NCBI GenBank assembly: GCA_963969595.1
Contig: OZ018410.1
Span: 32,492,913-32,556,912 of the forward strand
Length of the DNA stretch: 64,000 bases
From: Neckera pumila
Lineage: Eukaryota > Streptophyta > Bryopsida > Hypnales > Neckeraceae
Reading direction: 5' to 3'
Positions 48,377 to 61,534 of the stretch are shown here, piece after piece (the stretch's first letter is position 1; the number at the start of each line of letters is the position of its first letter). Under the pieces are notes generated by a model. The model made no database searches, had not been told where the DNA came from, and saw nothing but the letters and a program-made list of their open reading frames with translations. The translations under genes and the position numbers were made by a program.

Positions 48377-49306
48377 CCCCTAAAGTTCCATGACTATAAT
48401 TTTTACCAAAAAATGCTCTAAAACTGTCATTTGTAGTAGACGTACCCAAAAAAAAATTCTTAAATATTTTTGGACACATGTAACCGTAGGATCTTGTTGT
48501 ATATTGAACTGAGAACATGTAGAAAAAATTTCAGACATTTCCACTGTGTGGATTGAAAGATATGAGTGTTTCAAATCACATAAATGTTTTTTTTTGGGCC
48601 CTGTAAAGAATTGGGCAGCTGCACTTCACAAGCTCGCTTTTCTATGAAAAAAAGTTGAAAATGGTGGTGCTTTTTTGGATACATTTTCCTGGGCAAGGTG
48701 GCTTTTTGCTTGAAATTTTTTTACATCATTTGAAATTGTACAATATATAGGGAAAAAATAGTAAAGTAGAAAGAAGTAAAGAATGATTCAAAATAATTAA
48801 TTGTTAAGAATTTAGTTATGGAATTGAAAAATGCCAATCCCAATGGTTGTAATGTTGTAATAGACAATCTTCATCCTATGATTTAATTTTTTTCCAAAAT
48901 ATTGAAAATTGAGTTAAATAAACGTCTTCAAAGTTTATTTTAGAGTAGAAAATCCATAATTGCCCGCAAACTAAAACCCCTCATTATTTTTGATTCATTG
49001 ATCAAAATGGAACAATTCAAAGCTTCCTATGTATATAAAAATCTAGAAAACCAATTTCAAATTCTTAATTATAAAAAAAGTGATTTTTTCTTATCTGCTC
49101 GGATTGCCCATTTCTAAAAAAAATAACATTTAAGGCCAAATCTTTTTACTCATATTTCCAAATGTCATAAAATTTTGTTCATATGAAAGATATTCCTTGT
49201 CCACAACTTCTATTAAAGTTTAGGCTTAAAACATGTACATCTCTAGTCATATGTATATGCCCAAAATTTCTATATTGCCAAAAAATGCATGCTGATTCTT
49301 TAGGGG
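48377..49306 (-). mobile_element. TTAA family, copy E (930 bp), reverse orientation
   Basis: Starts CCCCTAAAGTTCCATGACTA after TTAA (48373-48376) and ends ATGCTGATTCTTTAGGGG, followed by TCAA. Whole-length match to the joined halves of copy F: GCAGCTGCACTTCACAAGCTC, AACTAAAACCCCTCATTA and GCCAAAAAATGCATGCTG. Reverse relative to A, B and C. Confidence 0.85.
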
Positions 49307-49310
49307 TCAA

Positions 49311-51660
49311 GGAAGATCAAAGTTTTAAGGGATAGAGATACTGGAATCGCTTCTTCGACATAGGTAAGGAACTACACCCAAAATCACACAAATAAGCAAT
49401 TCATCATGGTTCTTACGACTATATTGAAAAGCTTTTTGTGGGACTTTGTAGGTAGTTATAAGGAGATTCTAGATACTTTTAGAATGCATTTTTTAGACAC
49501 CATATGAATAAACTACAAATCTCCAAAGTGCGGAAAATATGTGTTTTCAGAACCAACTATAGACACCACAAGTTTCCTTTTGGAACATCAATCTTCAAAT
49601 TTGCAATCTCTAGTCCATATTTTTGGAGACTCAAGAAGATGTAGTAAGCTATTATTTTTCAATGTCGTAAGTTGTATTTGAGGAGATTTTTATGTTTGGA
49701 TTTTTGTAACTAGTGTACTTTGAACTTTGGTGTGAATTCTTTGATGTTGTATTCATTATTATGTTGTCATGAATAAAGTGTTGTAGGACAAACGACCACC
49801 TTTGGGTCAAGTAATATAATTTGGGAAAAAAAATCATTATTAAACAATTGGATGTCTTATCAAAAATTGGATTAGATAATTTTGGATTTTAAGCATACAA
49901 GAGAAGGAGAAAAATTCAAAAATTCTATGAATCATAATCAATAATATTGTTAAAGAAGAATTTGAAACAAATAGGGTGTCTTTCTACTACAAACCCTAAG
50001 GGTCATGCACCCATCTTTGCAAGTAAGGGATACCATTTTTTTAGGAAACAAATTTTTTAGCGTATGATTTTGCAAATAAAATAGTGCCCTTGACTAAGTA
50101 CAAAATTTTGAAGATGTGTGGTTGATGCTCAAAGGATTTATCGAGCCCAAACAACATTGTCTCTGAAACCACACATTTAATTTTGCACAATTTTTAATTT
50201 GAAATGAATTTTTAATTTTGCATATTTAGGGGTTCATATAATACAATTTGAAAATTTTTAGATGGAGAAATTTTCTATAATGCTATAGAAAAGGCATTTT
50301 AAAGAAAATATAGCTTCAAAAATCTACATCATATTTTATCTTGAATTTTTTGAAATTGCAACTTATATGATCCTTTGAAGCGAGCTTTGAAGACAACATC
50401 ATGAGAATTTAGCTTAATGTACTCTATATTAAAACCTTTTCTATCAATTTTTTCTCAATATAAGATTAATAACTACATAAATTTCATTATCTTATATTTA
50501 ACTATCATGGAATTTTGAAGAGAAATCTAAAATGTAGAACATTACATAGGAAGAATATCAAATCTTTGAAATGTATACTTTAACGTAGGAAATTAATGAA
50601 ATTGATAAGTGAAGATATGATTTGTCTTTCAAGAATTCAACTTCAAATACCAAGTTTTGGATGTCTTTTCCAAAGGTACCATCTATCATTTCAAGATTTT
50701 TAGAAAATAGTCATGTATTCTACAACTTGGGCAAGTTGATAGTACATGTGTTGGAGAATTGAATTGAGAATTTATGGAAAAATCTAACAAATTAAAAACT
50801 TGATTTTTGCCTAAAGCTCATAAAGCTTTGAAACATATTATTTAATATATTGAAATGCAAGATGTCATGAATTTGTTAACAATTTGAAGTGTACCGCTAT
50901 TTGTGATTTTTTTTTAAACCAACCCTTACATATTCTTGCCATAAAATGTACAATCTTTATTCATAAGAGCCTAGTGTTGCTTATAGATATATCTATTTTT
51001 AGTCCTTTAAAAATTTATAATTTATTCATACAATCTCTAAAAAATTCATAAGAAGAGAATCTATGTTACTCTAATAAATTCCAGTAAGATCCAACAAACA
51101 TTAGGCAAATTCATATAAGAACAATGTTTAATTCCTTAGTCATGCACATTGAGGTGTTATTTAGGTAGAAGGTCTATGAAGTGACAAGACCTTAAGAACA
51201 TTCTTTACCAATACATATTGATACATATTAATCTTTCTTCAATATACCAATTGCATTCATGTACCAACATTGAATACAATAGAAGGTGGACATTTTTAGA
51301 GCCTTATGTGATTTCAACTTCAAAATTCATGATTGATTCCACAAAGGTTCAAAAAATATGAAACAACTTGGGGATTAGAAGCCAATACCATTTATCTTTC
51401 AAGGAAACTTTATCAAAGAATGTTTCTATAAGTCAAATACTCTAAGATGGTAAATAAATTGGTCACATTATAGACCTCCTACCATAGTTATTTTAAAAGT
51501 CATAAGATATGTACAATACACCCATAATCAGTACTATCTAAAATGCATTGCCTACATTGGGACCCCAAAGTGTCAATTATCTTAGATATGGATAACACAA
51601 GCTATGTGCACAATCCAAGTATGAAAGTCTATGAGAACCTAGTGCTGGTTTTGACACACC
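49311..51660. other. AT-rich intergenic desert
   Basis: About 2.3 kb. No gene or well-defined repeat. A diverged relative of the duplicated unit at 51661 may lie at about 51020-51170. Confidence 0.4.
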
Positions 51661-52105
51661 TAGAGACAATTCTTTGCAAACCCATAACTTATTCATACGG
51701 TGTCTAAATGATGCATGCTAAAATGCGTTGAAATCCTCTTTCAATTGCCAATAAGGTCTAACAAATATAATTTTATGTTTCTTAATAGTACCTATGCTCA
51801 GTTGCAATTAGTATCAATTATAGGTGCACATAACTCATAAGGTTCAATTCCCCCTTAGATTGAGGCTGAGGCTTTGTAGAGAGAATTCTTTGCAAACTCA
51901 TAACTTATTCATATAGTGTCCAAATAATGCCTACTAAAGTGTGTTGAAATTCTCCTTCAGTTGCCAATAAGATCTAACAAACACAATTTTATGTTCCCTA
52001 ATAGTCCCTATGCTCAGTTGTAATTAGTATCAGCTCCAGGTGCACATAATACCTCAGATAATCGAAGGGTGCAGGCACCTCCGGATTGAGGTTTGAGGCT
52101 TTGGA
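51661..52105 (+). repeat. Tandem duplication, two units of about 216-229 bp
   Basis: Units start at 51661 (TAGAGACAATTCTTTGCAAA) and 51877 (TAGAGAGAATTCTTTGCAAA). Both contain CATAACTTATTCATA, TTGCCAATAAG, CTATGCTCAGTTG, AGGTGCACATAA and, at the end, GATTGAGG..TGAGGCTTTG. They could be part of an old LTR, but no coding sequence supports this. Confidence 0.75.
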
Positions 52106-52230
52106 CTCCCTCCGTCGTGGGGACCGTCACTCCCAATGTCCTGAATCAGAGTTCCGTGCCTGTGTAGGTTCCTGTACCTCTAGATTTCTACTGTAAGTAT
52201 TCTTGTCTGTCGGTTCACTCAGGTCTTCTC

Positions 52231-52270
52231 GCTTCCAAGCAATGTGATCTTGTGAACATTGCTTGGAAGC
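52231..52270. repeat. Perfect stem-loop, 15-bp arms, 10-base loop
   Basis: GCTTCCAAGCAATGT pairs exactly with ACATTGCTTGGAAGC; the loop is GATCTTGTGA. It lies in less AT-rich sequence with no recognised gene. Confidence 0.8.
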
Positions 52271-54168
52271 TCCGTCACTGTGATCTTCTTGTGATTATCT
52301 ATGAAATATCTCACTCTGTGAAAGATTTTTAGCACAGCGTTCAAGGTGATATGTGGGAGCACTTGCTTGGCCAATTTCAGGAGCTTTACGTACCGACCAT
52401 GCCTTGTAGGTGTCTGAATTCCTGGTTTGGCCGGTTCGGTTTACGCCTTTTCATTATTCCCACCACCGGCACCCACCCCCCGCCTCAGCTTGGCTCAGCT
52501 TGGCCCATCCAGAAATTCAAACACCTATGGAAGTGCTAAGTTACACTGCTACATGTTCAGTGCTCATTGTTCATTTTTTGCAACAAAAAAGTGAAATCAT
52601 GCGGGGCTAGAAAAGAGTATTAAATGCCGGAGGAAGTACCGTTCGGAAGTACCGTTCGGAAGTAGGGAAGCAGCATGAACAGGCACTGGCTCAAATTCAA
52701 GCCATACAGGCCAAAACCGACTGTCAACATAACATTGTTTACCCATAAGGCAGGGGTTCTTTTTGCATTCTTTGGAAAAGGGGATCCCTAAAAGGAACAA
52801 AATTGTCTTATTCATGCCGCTCCTCAGCCAACCCCAATTCTTGAATTAACGGAAAGTCTCTCCTAGACATCTAGCAGAGCATAATACCTTCCTCGCAAGT
52901 GGAAGACCGTTGTCTTGTTATACAATGTTATACAATGTGTGATATGTCGCCCCAAAAAACAATGATGTAGAGAACATACTGTTCAAGTGGATGGCATTTT
53001 GTCATGGGTAGGTCATGAATAAGCTATAAAATAGAGGTTACTTGAAAAAGACATATTTGGAATTTAGTGGATATTACAATGATTATTACCATAGGTGAAG
53101 AGTCAAAGTCAAAGTGTAATTATACGTACCATATGAGATTTTTTTGGAGGACATTCATTTCTTCATGCAACGTCCCCATAGTATGTATTTTAGTGATTTA
53201 GAATCATTAGAGATGGAGATGGGAACAAGGTCAATACAACAATTTTCATTCTAATAATGGAAAATACTTAAAACAATTGAAATTTGTGGGAATGGGTTTC
53301 CTACCTTTATCCAACTCCATACTTTAGATAATTAGTGAAAGACTTTCTCTAATTATGAAACCATTAGTTCACCAATTATGAAGTTTTATGACTAGTTGGT
53401 GGGTGATTGTACACTATGGTACACCAATTCCCTTCATGCACCATCACGTGTATGAAACACACAACTTGCACATGTTTTGCCCCGCGAGACACGTTTTTGA
53501 GCCAAATTTGCACTAAAACATCTACTCTGTTTTATCACAATTAATTCATGACTTCTATCAATAAATTCAAAATAGTTTACACCTCATAATTGGTACAAAT
53601 TAAAAATTATAACAAAATAAAAATCAGTAAAATAATTTAAGATATTACATATCAAAGTTAAATGAAAAAAATGAAAAACAATCTAAAATAATATAAATAT
53701 TAAAAATTGAATCTTTATAATAATAAATATCGATATTTAAAAATTCAATGAGATTTTGTGATTTAGCAAATATGATACATTATGGCAAAAGATTTTTTAA
53801 GCATAGATTTTCTCATCTAAAATACATAGAGATTTTTCCATTGAACTTTTCAATGTAGTGATGTACCTTAAATTGACCAAATTTGTAGAAAACTTTACTT
53901 TATTCTGAATTCAATATACATTGAAGGGTACAATTTTTCAAAATTCTTAAAACTATGCATTGTTGTGCATTGTGACAAAAAAATTGTTGTGCCATGGCAT
54001 GCAAAGAGCTTGGTGCAAAACTGTAGTAGATAAAATCAATAATAATGTAATTAATCCTAATTTTGAAACCTGCCAATTGTTTCAATAATGCTTCTTTACA
54101 TCCAAATCTAATTATATACAACACGATTCCATCTTGGGAGTGAAAGTGCCCATATTTAGGCTATATTC
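52271..54168. other. Intergenic, AT-rich after 53000
   Basis: No gene recognised. CGTTCGGAAGTAC is tandemly repeated near 52640-52663. Confidence 0.4.
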
Positions 54169-54335
54169 CACAGGAAGAACAGGGAGGCGTTACCCTCCCC
54201 GGTGTTTATTTTCACAGTGAAGCTTCACCCCCCCTTGACTTTCCGTTTAAAGAAAGTCAAGGGGGGGGGGGGGGGGTGAAGCTTCACTGTGGAAATAAAC
54301 ACCGGGGAGGGTAATGCCTCCCCGTTCTTCCTGTG
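54169..54335. mobile_element. Foldback MITE, family FB, copy 1 (167 bp)
   Basis: Starts CACAGGAAGAACAGGGAGGC and ends complementary, GCCTCCCCGTTCTTCCTGTG. The two arms of about 78 bases pair almost perfectly around a short centre (CCGTTTAAAG), except that a C7 run on the left faces a G16 run on the right (54261-54276). TTC flanks both sides, possibly a 3-bp target duplication. CACAG ends with 3-bp duplication would fit a CACTA-like origin. Copy 2 is at 63760-63915. Confidence 0.85.
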
Positions 54336-56360
54336 TTCGTTATAATGAGACTTTTTTGCAGTCTCATTTTAATTTTTGACTCAAAGATAAAACGTTATAA
54401 TTGTTCAATTGTAAGACTATTTGGTAAGTTGAGACTACAATATATTAATATACATAAAAACCTTTGATCACCCAAAGGTTGTAGTCTCATCTTATGGTCG
54501 ACTCGACGATAAATCACTATAACAAGTTTAGGGTTGAAGTTTCAAAATGTGTGTAGATTGTCTCATTTTAACGAATAAGGCTATTATTGAGGTAGAAGGT
54601 TGTTATTAGAAATAGGAAAAATCCATTTGCTAAGGTTTGAAACAATATTTAATATCTTAGAAATTAAAGATGCTTTCCGATTATTAATTATATAGATTCA
54701 ATTTAGTCAAAATTGGAAATAAAAAGAGCAAAAATCTTTGCTCTATTGTCTACAATGGAAAGCTATTAGAATATATATATATATATTTACACTAGCGGTT
54801 GGTGCTTGCTATGCTACGCATTCATCATTAGAATTTTATTAGAATTTTTATGTATTAGATAAAATGCTGAATAAAAATTTCAATAAATCTTCAAATAAAA
54901 ATTACTAAAATCATTGTATAATTTTGTTTATAAGTAAGCATATATTGAAATGTACAATAGAAATTTATTGAATGATAAATGAAATATATGCAATGGTGAA
55001 TACTACAAAAGATACACATTTATTGTAATGCATTCAAAAGGTGATTCAATTGTTACAAACAATGGCAACCCAAAAACTTGGCAAATTGAGAAGAAAAATT
55101 TGTAAATTTTAAAAGCTTCATGAACAACTTAATTGTTGTGAAATCCAAAATTGCTTCAATTGAATAAATTTCTCAAATCATTTGGTAGTAGCAATAGAAC
55201 TTTGAAATCATAAAAGCTGTAAAAGCGATATTACAGAGGTGATTGCAAACTACTAGTCTATTTTTGTAATATAACATTGTATGAAAATATTATTTTTATG
55301 TATGCATGATTGAAAATATTTTTACAAAATATTAAAATTAATTATTTCAAAGACTTATTGAAATCATTATCATGCATTTTATTCAAATATATCAAAATTT
55401 TAATAATATGTGATACAATGAATGCGTAGCATGGCAAGCATGAGCCTCTATTATTAATGGTAGCATTTGTGATATTACAGAGGGAATTATGATTTTAGTA
55501 GTATGATATGTATATATATATATATATGTAGTACATGAATGTCATTTCCTTTAATTAACCCCTAAATTCCTAAAAAGTAAATTATAATGCTGGAAGTTTC
55601 AATTCATTGCAACAATTTCATTGTGAACTTGCTCTTGTATATAAGACAATTATTGAACGGAATTGCAAATCTTTGTTACAAATTTGAAAATATAACTCAT
55701 GCCCATAATCAAATTTGAATTTATTTGCAATGGATGAAATGAACATTTTAGTCTCAAAAATTCAATTTTTATAATTATTGAAGGGCCAATGAAGAACTAT
55801 TGCTTGCCAATTTTTGTCTACTTTTGAAGGCTATGAATAATCATTCAATTGCCACCTAAGGATCATGACATAAAATTGCTTGATTTTGACTTTAATTTTT
55901 TTATTTTCATATTTTTCTAAAATTTTACCTCTCACTTTATAATTCTTCAATTCTTACAGAAATCTATCATTTGAAATGTTGAATAAGCTATTCTTGAAAT
56001 TTTCGTGTCTTATTGTTTTTCTATTCTCAAAGGAATGTCATAATGCAAAAATGTATACATTTTATGCAAAGAAGTTTCAAGTTTTTATTTTAATGAACTA
56101 GTTTTCAATCTAAGCATAGCTATATATTATTTTGAAATATGCAAATAAATTCCACATCCCGTACTTTTTATTGTATTTTGAAGTTGAGATACATCCATGA
56201 ATAAGTATTGGAAATCATATACTTTATAATTTGAGCACTTAAATCTCACATAAAGAAAAGAACTTGAGACGATATTTGTTTTGTATGCATCTGTATATGA
56301 AGGTAGGATTAATACTTAAAAGTCAAAGTCAAACCAAAAGATTGAAGATAGCATTGCCAA
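54336..56360. other. AT-rich intergenic sequence
   Basis: No gene. TA runs lie near 54771-54788 and 55509-55527. A TTAA-CCCCTAAATTCC left end of the piggyBac-like family sits at 55555-55570 with no recognisable partner. Confidence 0.4.
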
Positions 56361-56368
56361 TTTTCAAC

Positions 56369-56637
56369 CAAAGTTGTCATATCACACAGAATCGGACGAA
56401 TCGGACGGAATCAGGGTTGACTGGCTGCAAACTTTGGAGGTCAATAACTTTTGCAAAAATTATCCAAATTGGACATATGAGATGTTTTTCAGCATCTAAA
56501 GTTTTTGTAGATGCCAAAAAACATCTCATATGTCCAATTTGGATAATTTTTGCAAAAGTTATTGGCCTCCAAAGTTTGCAGCTAGTCAACCTTGATTCCG
56601 TCCGATTCGTCCGATTTTGTCCGATATGACAACTCTG
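56369..56637. mobile_element. hAT-type foldback MITE (269 bp)
   Basis: Left end CAAAGTTGTCATATC, right end complemented CAGAGTTGTCATATC. An exact 8-bp duplication, TTTTCAAC, lies at 56361-56368 and 56638-56645. CA-G-G type ends with 8-bp duplication are the hAT pattern. Arms of about 120 bases pair (AAACTTTGGAGG with CCTCCAAAGTTT, CCAAATTGGACATATGAG in both orientations). ATCGGAC and CGAATCGGACGGAATC motifs lie near the ends. Confidence 0.88.
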
Positions 56638-56645
56638 TTTTCAAC

Positions 56646-57353
56646 TATAGTCAAACTTTTTTATATCATCTTCTGGTTTTGCACTACAAAGTTTTGAGCT
56701 TTAAATCTTTATGGTGGAGAATTGAGTTGAGAGTTTAGGAATAAAAAAAAATTAAAAATTAAACTTAATTTTCATACTTCACAAAACTGTTAAGTAGAAG
56801 TAGGTTCAAGATAGAAGAAAAATCTAAATTATTAATATTTCTAAAATGGAATTAAAATGCACTAATCCCAATGGTGAGATTGTTCTAGCAAGCAAAATAA
56901 ACCATGTGGATTTTTTTTTTTGAAAAATTGTAAAAATTGCATTCATAAATGAATCCTACAAGTTATTTTTTCAAGAAGATGCTCTCATTGCCCCCAAAAC
57001 AAGATTGTCCATAACTTTCTCATTATAAATCCAAATGGAATGAATCAAAGCTTTCCAGGTAGACAAAAATATAATCTATGAAAGGAAAAAAAACATCTAA
57101 TTTTTGGAATTTTGTTTTGCTCCCTCCTCTCCTCTCCCCCCCCCCCCCCCCCCCCCCGCTTCCAAGTTCCGAGTTGTTTGGGGCATAACTTTTGTTCCCT
57201 GGCACCGATTGAAAAACAAATTATATTCCCACAAAGCTAATCAATTTTTTTGTCTTCCAAAAAAGTTTCAAAAAATCCGGACAAAATTTCAGCTCGTAGG
57301 TACCTGCTTGAAATTCCTATTTGTCCTTTGAAGGGACAATGGTCCTTTAAGGG
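56646..57353 (-). mobile_element. TTAA family, copy I, reverse and truncated
   Basis: The right end reads GGTCCTTTAAGGG, then TTAA (57354-57357). Going left it matches copy A in complement: TTGGTGCC-type block at 57201, GCCCCCAAAACAAGATTGTCC, AATCCCAATGGTGAGATTG and the Leu-like TTGAGTTGAGAGTTT stretch. The other end is lost near 56646, at the hAT MITE duplication. A C21 run lies at 57138-57158. Confidence 0.72.
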
Positions 57354-57357
57354 TTAA

Positions 57358-60300
57358 AGAGGTCAAAAGCTCATCATTGATTGGTCATATGTACAAGCTT
57401 AATGTTGCTATATGTGAAGACTATAAGTAGCTACAAACTCTTGGGGTTTCATCACCCAACAACAACTTTACAAGTTTCAATGCTAGGGGGCTTCCGCTTT
57501 CCCGGGGAGCAAAAGAGACCAATATTGTTAATGGTGGTTAACAATGTTATGGAAACACATATTTTAGAACACATTAAATTTTGCATTGGATTGTTAGGGA
57601 TAAAATAATGCTTTTGAATGAGATCATTAGTGACTATGTTGTACACCATCAAGAGGGTTATTAAATGTTTCGTCCAGCTGGATAGAATTCCTGACTCCTT
57701 GTTGTAACTCGTAAGGCTGCTTCGGCTTCTCTAATATAACTTATTAATGTGCTGGCGTTCCATGAGGTTTAAAGGCGGAAAAAGTAAAAAAAAGTTCTTA
57801 AACTGCTTTCCATTTCCAGGCAGGCTTCAAGGATCCACTTTTAAAGCTTGACCCCTATTAAAGCTATATAAAAACATGAAATTAAAGAGGAGGGTGCTGG
57901 TCAGGCCCAGGGTTCATAAAACCGAGATAGTAAAAGCCTAGATTTGAGTCACTGGAAAAGCTAAAGCTTTGTACCTGGAAAAAGCAAAATTAGTGAAGCG
58001 AGATTTGGAAGCTTAATTGCTATACTAACAATGGCAAATTAGTGACTTTCACGCACTCCGGCCAGAGTCCAGACTCACTGTCTGCATCATGAGGAATTGA
58101 TTAATCCAATCTCACTAGGGTCACTTGATTGCCTGACTGCTCCAAACCGACACGTTACTTAACTTAACTTATTAACTGGGGACTGAGTGTGGACTCCAAA
58201 ATCTCCGAAAATTTCAATTAAAAAATAAAGTAAAGCTCTTCATAAAGTGGACCCAAAAGGTAGGTGTGACCTGGTGCTACTTAAAGATCACGAGGGAGTG
58301 AATCCAAAATTAGGAGAGGAATTCTGCAATTCTTGATGGTGTTAATATCATTTCAAACGAGGGGCGGGGTCAGGGCAGGAGCTCATAGGAGGGGTCTTGC
58401 GGTCTTCATGGCATGGGAATGAAAGGGGGACATTTAGATGTAAAAACCTGTCTTCTATTTTTGGTTGTTTAACTTTAATAATTTTATGTTTTTTCAAAGA
58501 ATCGAAATTTCATTCAGCAACAAGATGATACAACACAACCCTGCCTGGAAGCTAAGCTAGTGGAGAGACGGACATTCTGGTTGTATAAATTTGTGCTACA
58601 TCATCTCAAACAACTACTTGAAGGCGAGTAATTCTGATTAAGAAAATGGTTAGTTTCTGTGACTCACACTAATGAATCGACTAATCCAGATTCGGAGAGA
58701 GAGATAGTAGGGATTTCTCTCCGGCTTCTTTTATTGTTCTCATTGATGCATCTCCCCAAATTGCTATCACCATGCGCAATTCTCCTCTTCGCTTTTCCCT
58801 GGCTGTTGCTGGACTTAGATTTTCCACCCATCAATGCCACCTGGAAAACGAAGTTGCAGCCCTGATTTGACATCTTGTGAACACTATGAATGCCCCAGGC
58901 CTGGAGTCTAGCATGAAAGGTCGATGGCTCCATTAATATATCACTCCACCGTTGTTTGTATCACTCAGGAGGAAATCACCGTCCCCTGATCATTGATTTT
59001 CTATACGTAATTCCAAGCTTGACCGTCCCAAATCACAGAAGCCTGCCTGTAACCGACGAGCCACCAGGTTATTAGAGACTGAACAGCATGCTGCCTGGAT
59101 GTACCATTGGCAAGCTATCAAGCTATGATGCCAGTGTTCGCAAATGCGGCTAAAATGTAGTGCTCAAGGTTTATACCAAGGGAATTTTCCGGCTAAAAAA
59201 ATGTGAATACGTCGAATTATAACTATTAGCGCATTTAGCAGATTGTTTAGCAGCTTGAGCACCTCAAGAAAATATAACACTGCTGGTTCCCAACCATTCG
59301 TCTTCCTGGTCGAGTGTGTGAGTGTGTGATGACCGTTGTTGGCTTATTGCCCAGTGGAAGAAAAACCAGCCATCAATCCCTGCATTGATGTCCCTTTGTG
59401 CTATTCACGGGACTGCAGGAACGGAACATAAAGAGCGGTAATTATAGAGCAATCCGGCATGGTACCAGTTGCGATTAGGGAATTAAAAAGCGCAGTAAAA
59501 GCCTGGTATGAGTGAAGAAGATTGATCAGAGGGAGAGTAAAAGGGCTTGATTACTACAGTTGGGCCCCCCTGCCTTGCCCTTGTGCTCCAGTAACTTAGT
59601 AGTCTAGTCCCCAGTCAGTCACCGCCTTCCTCCGGCCAACAAGGAAGGCAAGGCGCAGGCACAGGCACACACTCTAGACAGGACTATGCACAGGACTGAG
59701 ACTCTCGTCCTCCTCTTCCTCCTCAGGAGGGCCCCGGGCTGTCCATAACTTAACAGTAGAAGTGTGGCTGTCCAGAACATTGGGCTGCATCCCAAGGCGG
59801 CGCCCCCCCCCCCCCTCACCCAGGCTTTCCTTTCACTGTTCACCAGGCATTCGAAGGTGGCCCCCAGCCTTTTTCAGTTCCTCGCGCTCTGTGCCTTGAT
59901 TGCCTACAGGTAAGTTTGACTTCGGGTTGGCCTTCCTGTTCCTCCTGCTCTGGTCCTGTTCCAGGTTCAGCTTCTGCTGCTCACCGGCTCACCAGACCTC
60001 ACCCTAATCTGCCCATCACACGCTTATCTTGTGGAAGGACACATCAACCAACAAGCGCCTCCACGGATCCTACGTTGCATTCCACTACTTCAGTGTTGAG
60101 CTCGTGCAAGGGTGATTGTGAGACTAGTTAGGCTCCCTGATAAGGCGCGTCGGTGCGGGGGAGCCCAGGTGATTGATCTATCCTGTCAATCAACTGGGTG
60201 TCGGCTGTTGAGCAAGCCAAGATCTTGAGCTAGTTCAGTCTTCCTTGCTTTGGTTGAGAGAGTTCGTGGGGTCCGTGGTTTCGTAGCCCGCAAGTTTTGG

Positions 60301-61534
60301 TGTAGGGGTGAGGCGGTAGGAGCGAGAGCTTCGGTGCCCTTGCCTGCCGGCCTTTTCAGTGGACACCAATCCAGTGAAGCTGGCTGGAGCCTTGGGTGGC
60401 GACAGGGAGATGAGCCGTGGACGTCCCTGATTGCCCTTGGGCTTGAAATCTGAAGCTGACATTGGTGGCCTCCACCAGGAAACCCCCTGTGGTTACCTTC
60501 TTACCGACCTCAGCTCGCGCACATTCCCTGGTTCTCATGATCCGCGCGCACTGATTGCAAAGTAAGATTTTGGCTGCGTGCAGACGAGAGCGGGCTAATT
60601 AAGCTCTGGGTTATCGATCTTTGGTCTGCTTAGTTGCACACGGACGTTGGATTCGACCAGTGAAAGGGGGCATTTACAAGTATTAAAGTTCTCGGTGCAC
60701 CTTTCAGCGCTTTCGTTAGAACCGAACTAAGCCAGCCTTTGCTTCTCTGATAGATCTATCTAGATAAGCTATTCGGGGTCTTCCCTCACAAACTACTACT
60801 ACGGCCACCCTTCCATGTAAGGGGTACCGGCCTGAGAGCAACCTTCCACCTGCTTTCGAAGTATGTCGTTAGCTAGTTTACCCTTGAGGAAGTTTGCCTG
60901 TCTGTCTGGTTAGATAATTGCAGTTGTCCCAGGTTGTTCTCCGGAAGCTAGCACCCGAAGGTCGTTTCGTTGGCGCTCTCTTTCCTTTGCTCCGACCGCA
61001 GTCGACGTCGGTAGTTGCTGGATCTGTATGAGTGGGGACGTGCAGCAGTAGAATACTAGCTAGCTGGTACACGTATTTAGAAGGTGCACGCTTGCTAGAC
61101 AGTTTTCGTAACTCTGTCCCGCTGCAGTGCTGGGGTAGTATAGGTGAATTAATATGGAGGTTAAGAGCAGTTGTCGTTTCGGTTTTCTGCATACCAACTG
61201 AGAAGGCGAACCACGAGTGAGAGAGAGACACAGAGAATTTTTTTGTCTTCAGAGTTTGAGTTTCTTCACTGTCAGACATTTTGTGCGTGCAGTGACATTG
61301 ATTGTAATCAATCTCTGATTTGTTCAATTTTCCAGATTAAGAGTAACCTGTGCACAATATTGATGATTTAGTATTGAAGACTGACGTAAGCCACGTGTCT
61401 GTCGATTGGGTTGTTCAGGGAAGTTAATTTACACGCAGTGAGTTGAAGACAGTCCGCTCCAGCAGCAGCTACGGTAGCCAGCCAGCGTATGGTGATTGGT
61501 GCAGGAAGGGCAACCAGCTGGGATTTTGACTTAA
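57358..61534. promoter_or_regulatory. Upstream region of the HD-Zip gene; long leader likely
   Basis: About 4.2 kb without a recognised coding gene. From about 59570 the sequence is GC-richer, with CT-rich tracts and several possible splice sites, which suggests untranslated leader exons. Homeobox genes of plants often have long leaders. A TATATAAAAA lies at 57865-57874 but too far away to assign. I cannot place the transcription start. Confidence 0.35.

Noticed and set aside
51661..52105. Tandem units read as LTRs of a retrotransposon
   Set aside because: Head-to-tail units with no coding sequence, primer-binding site or TG/CA ends between them.
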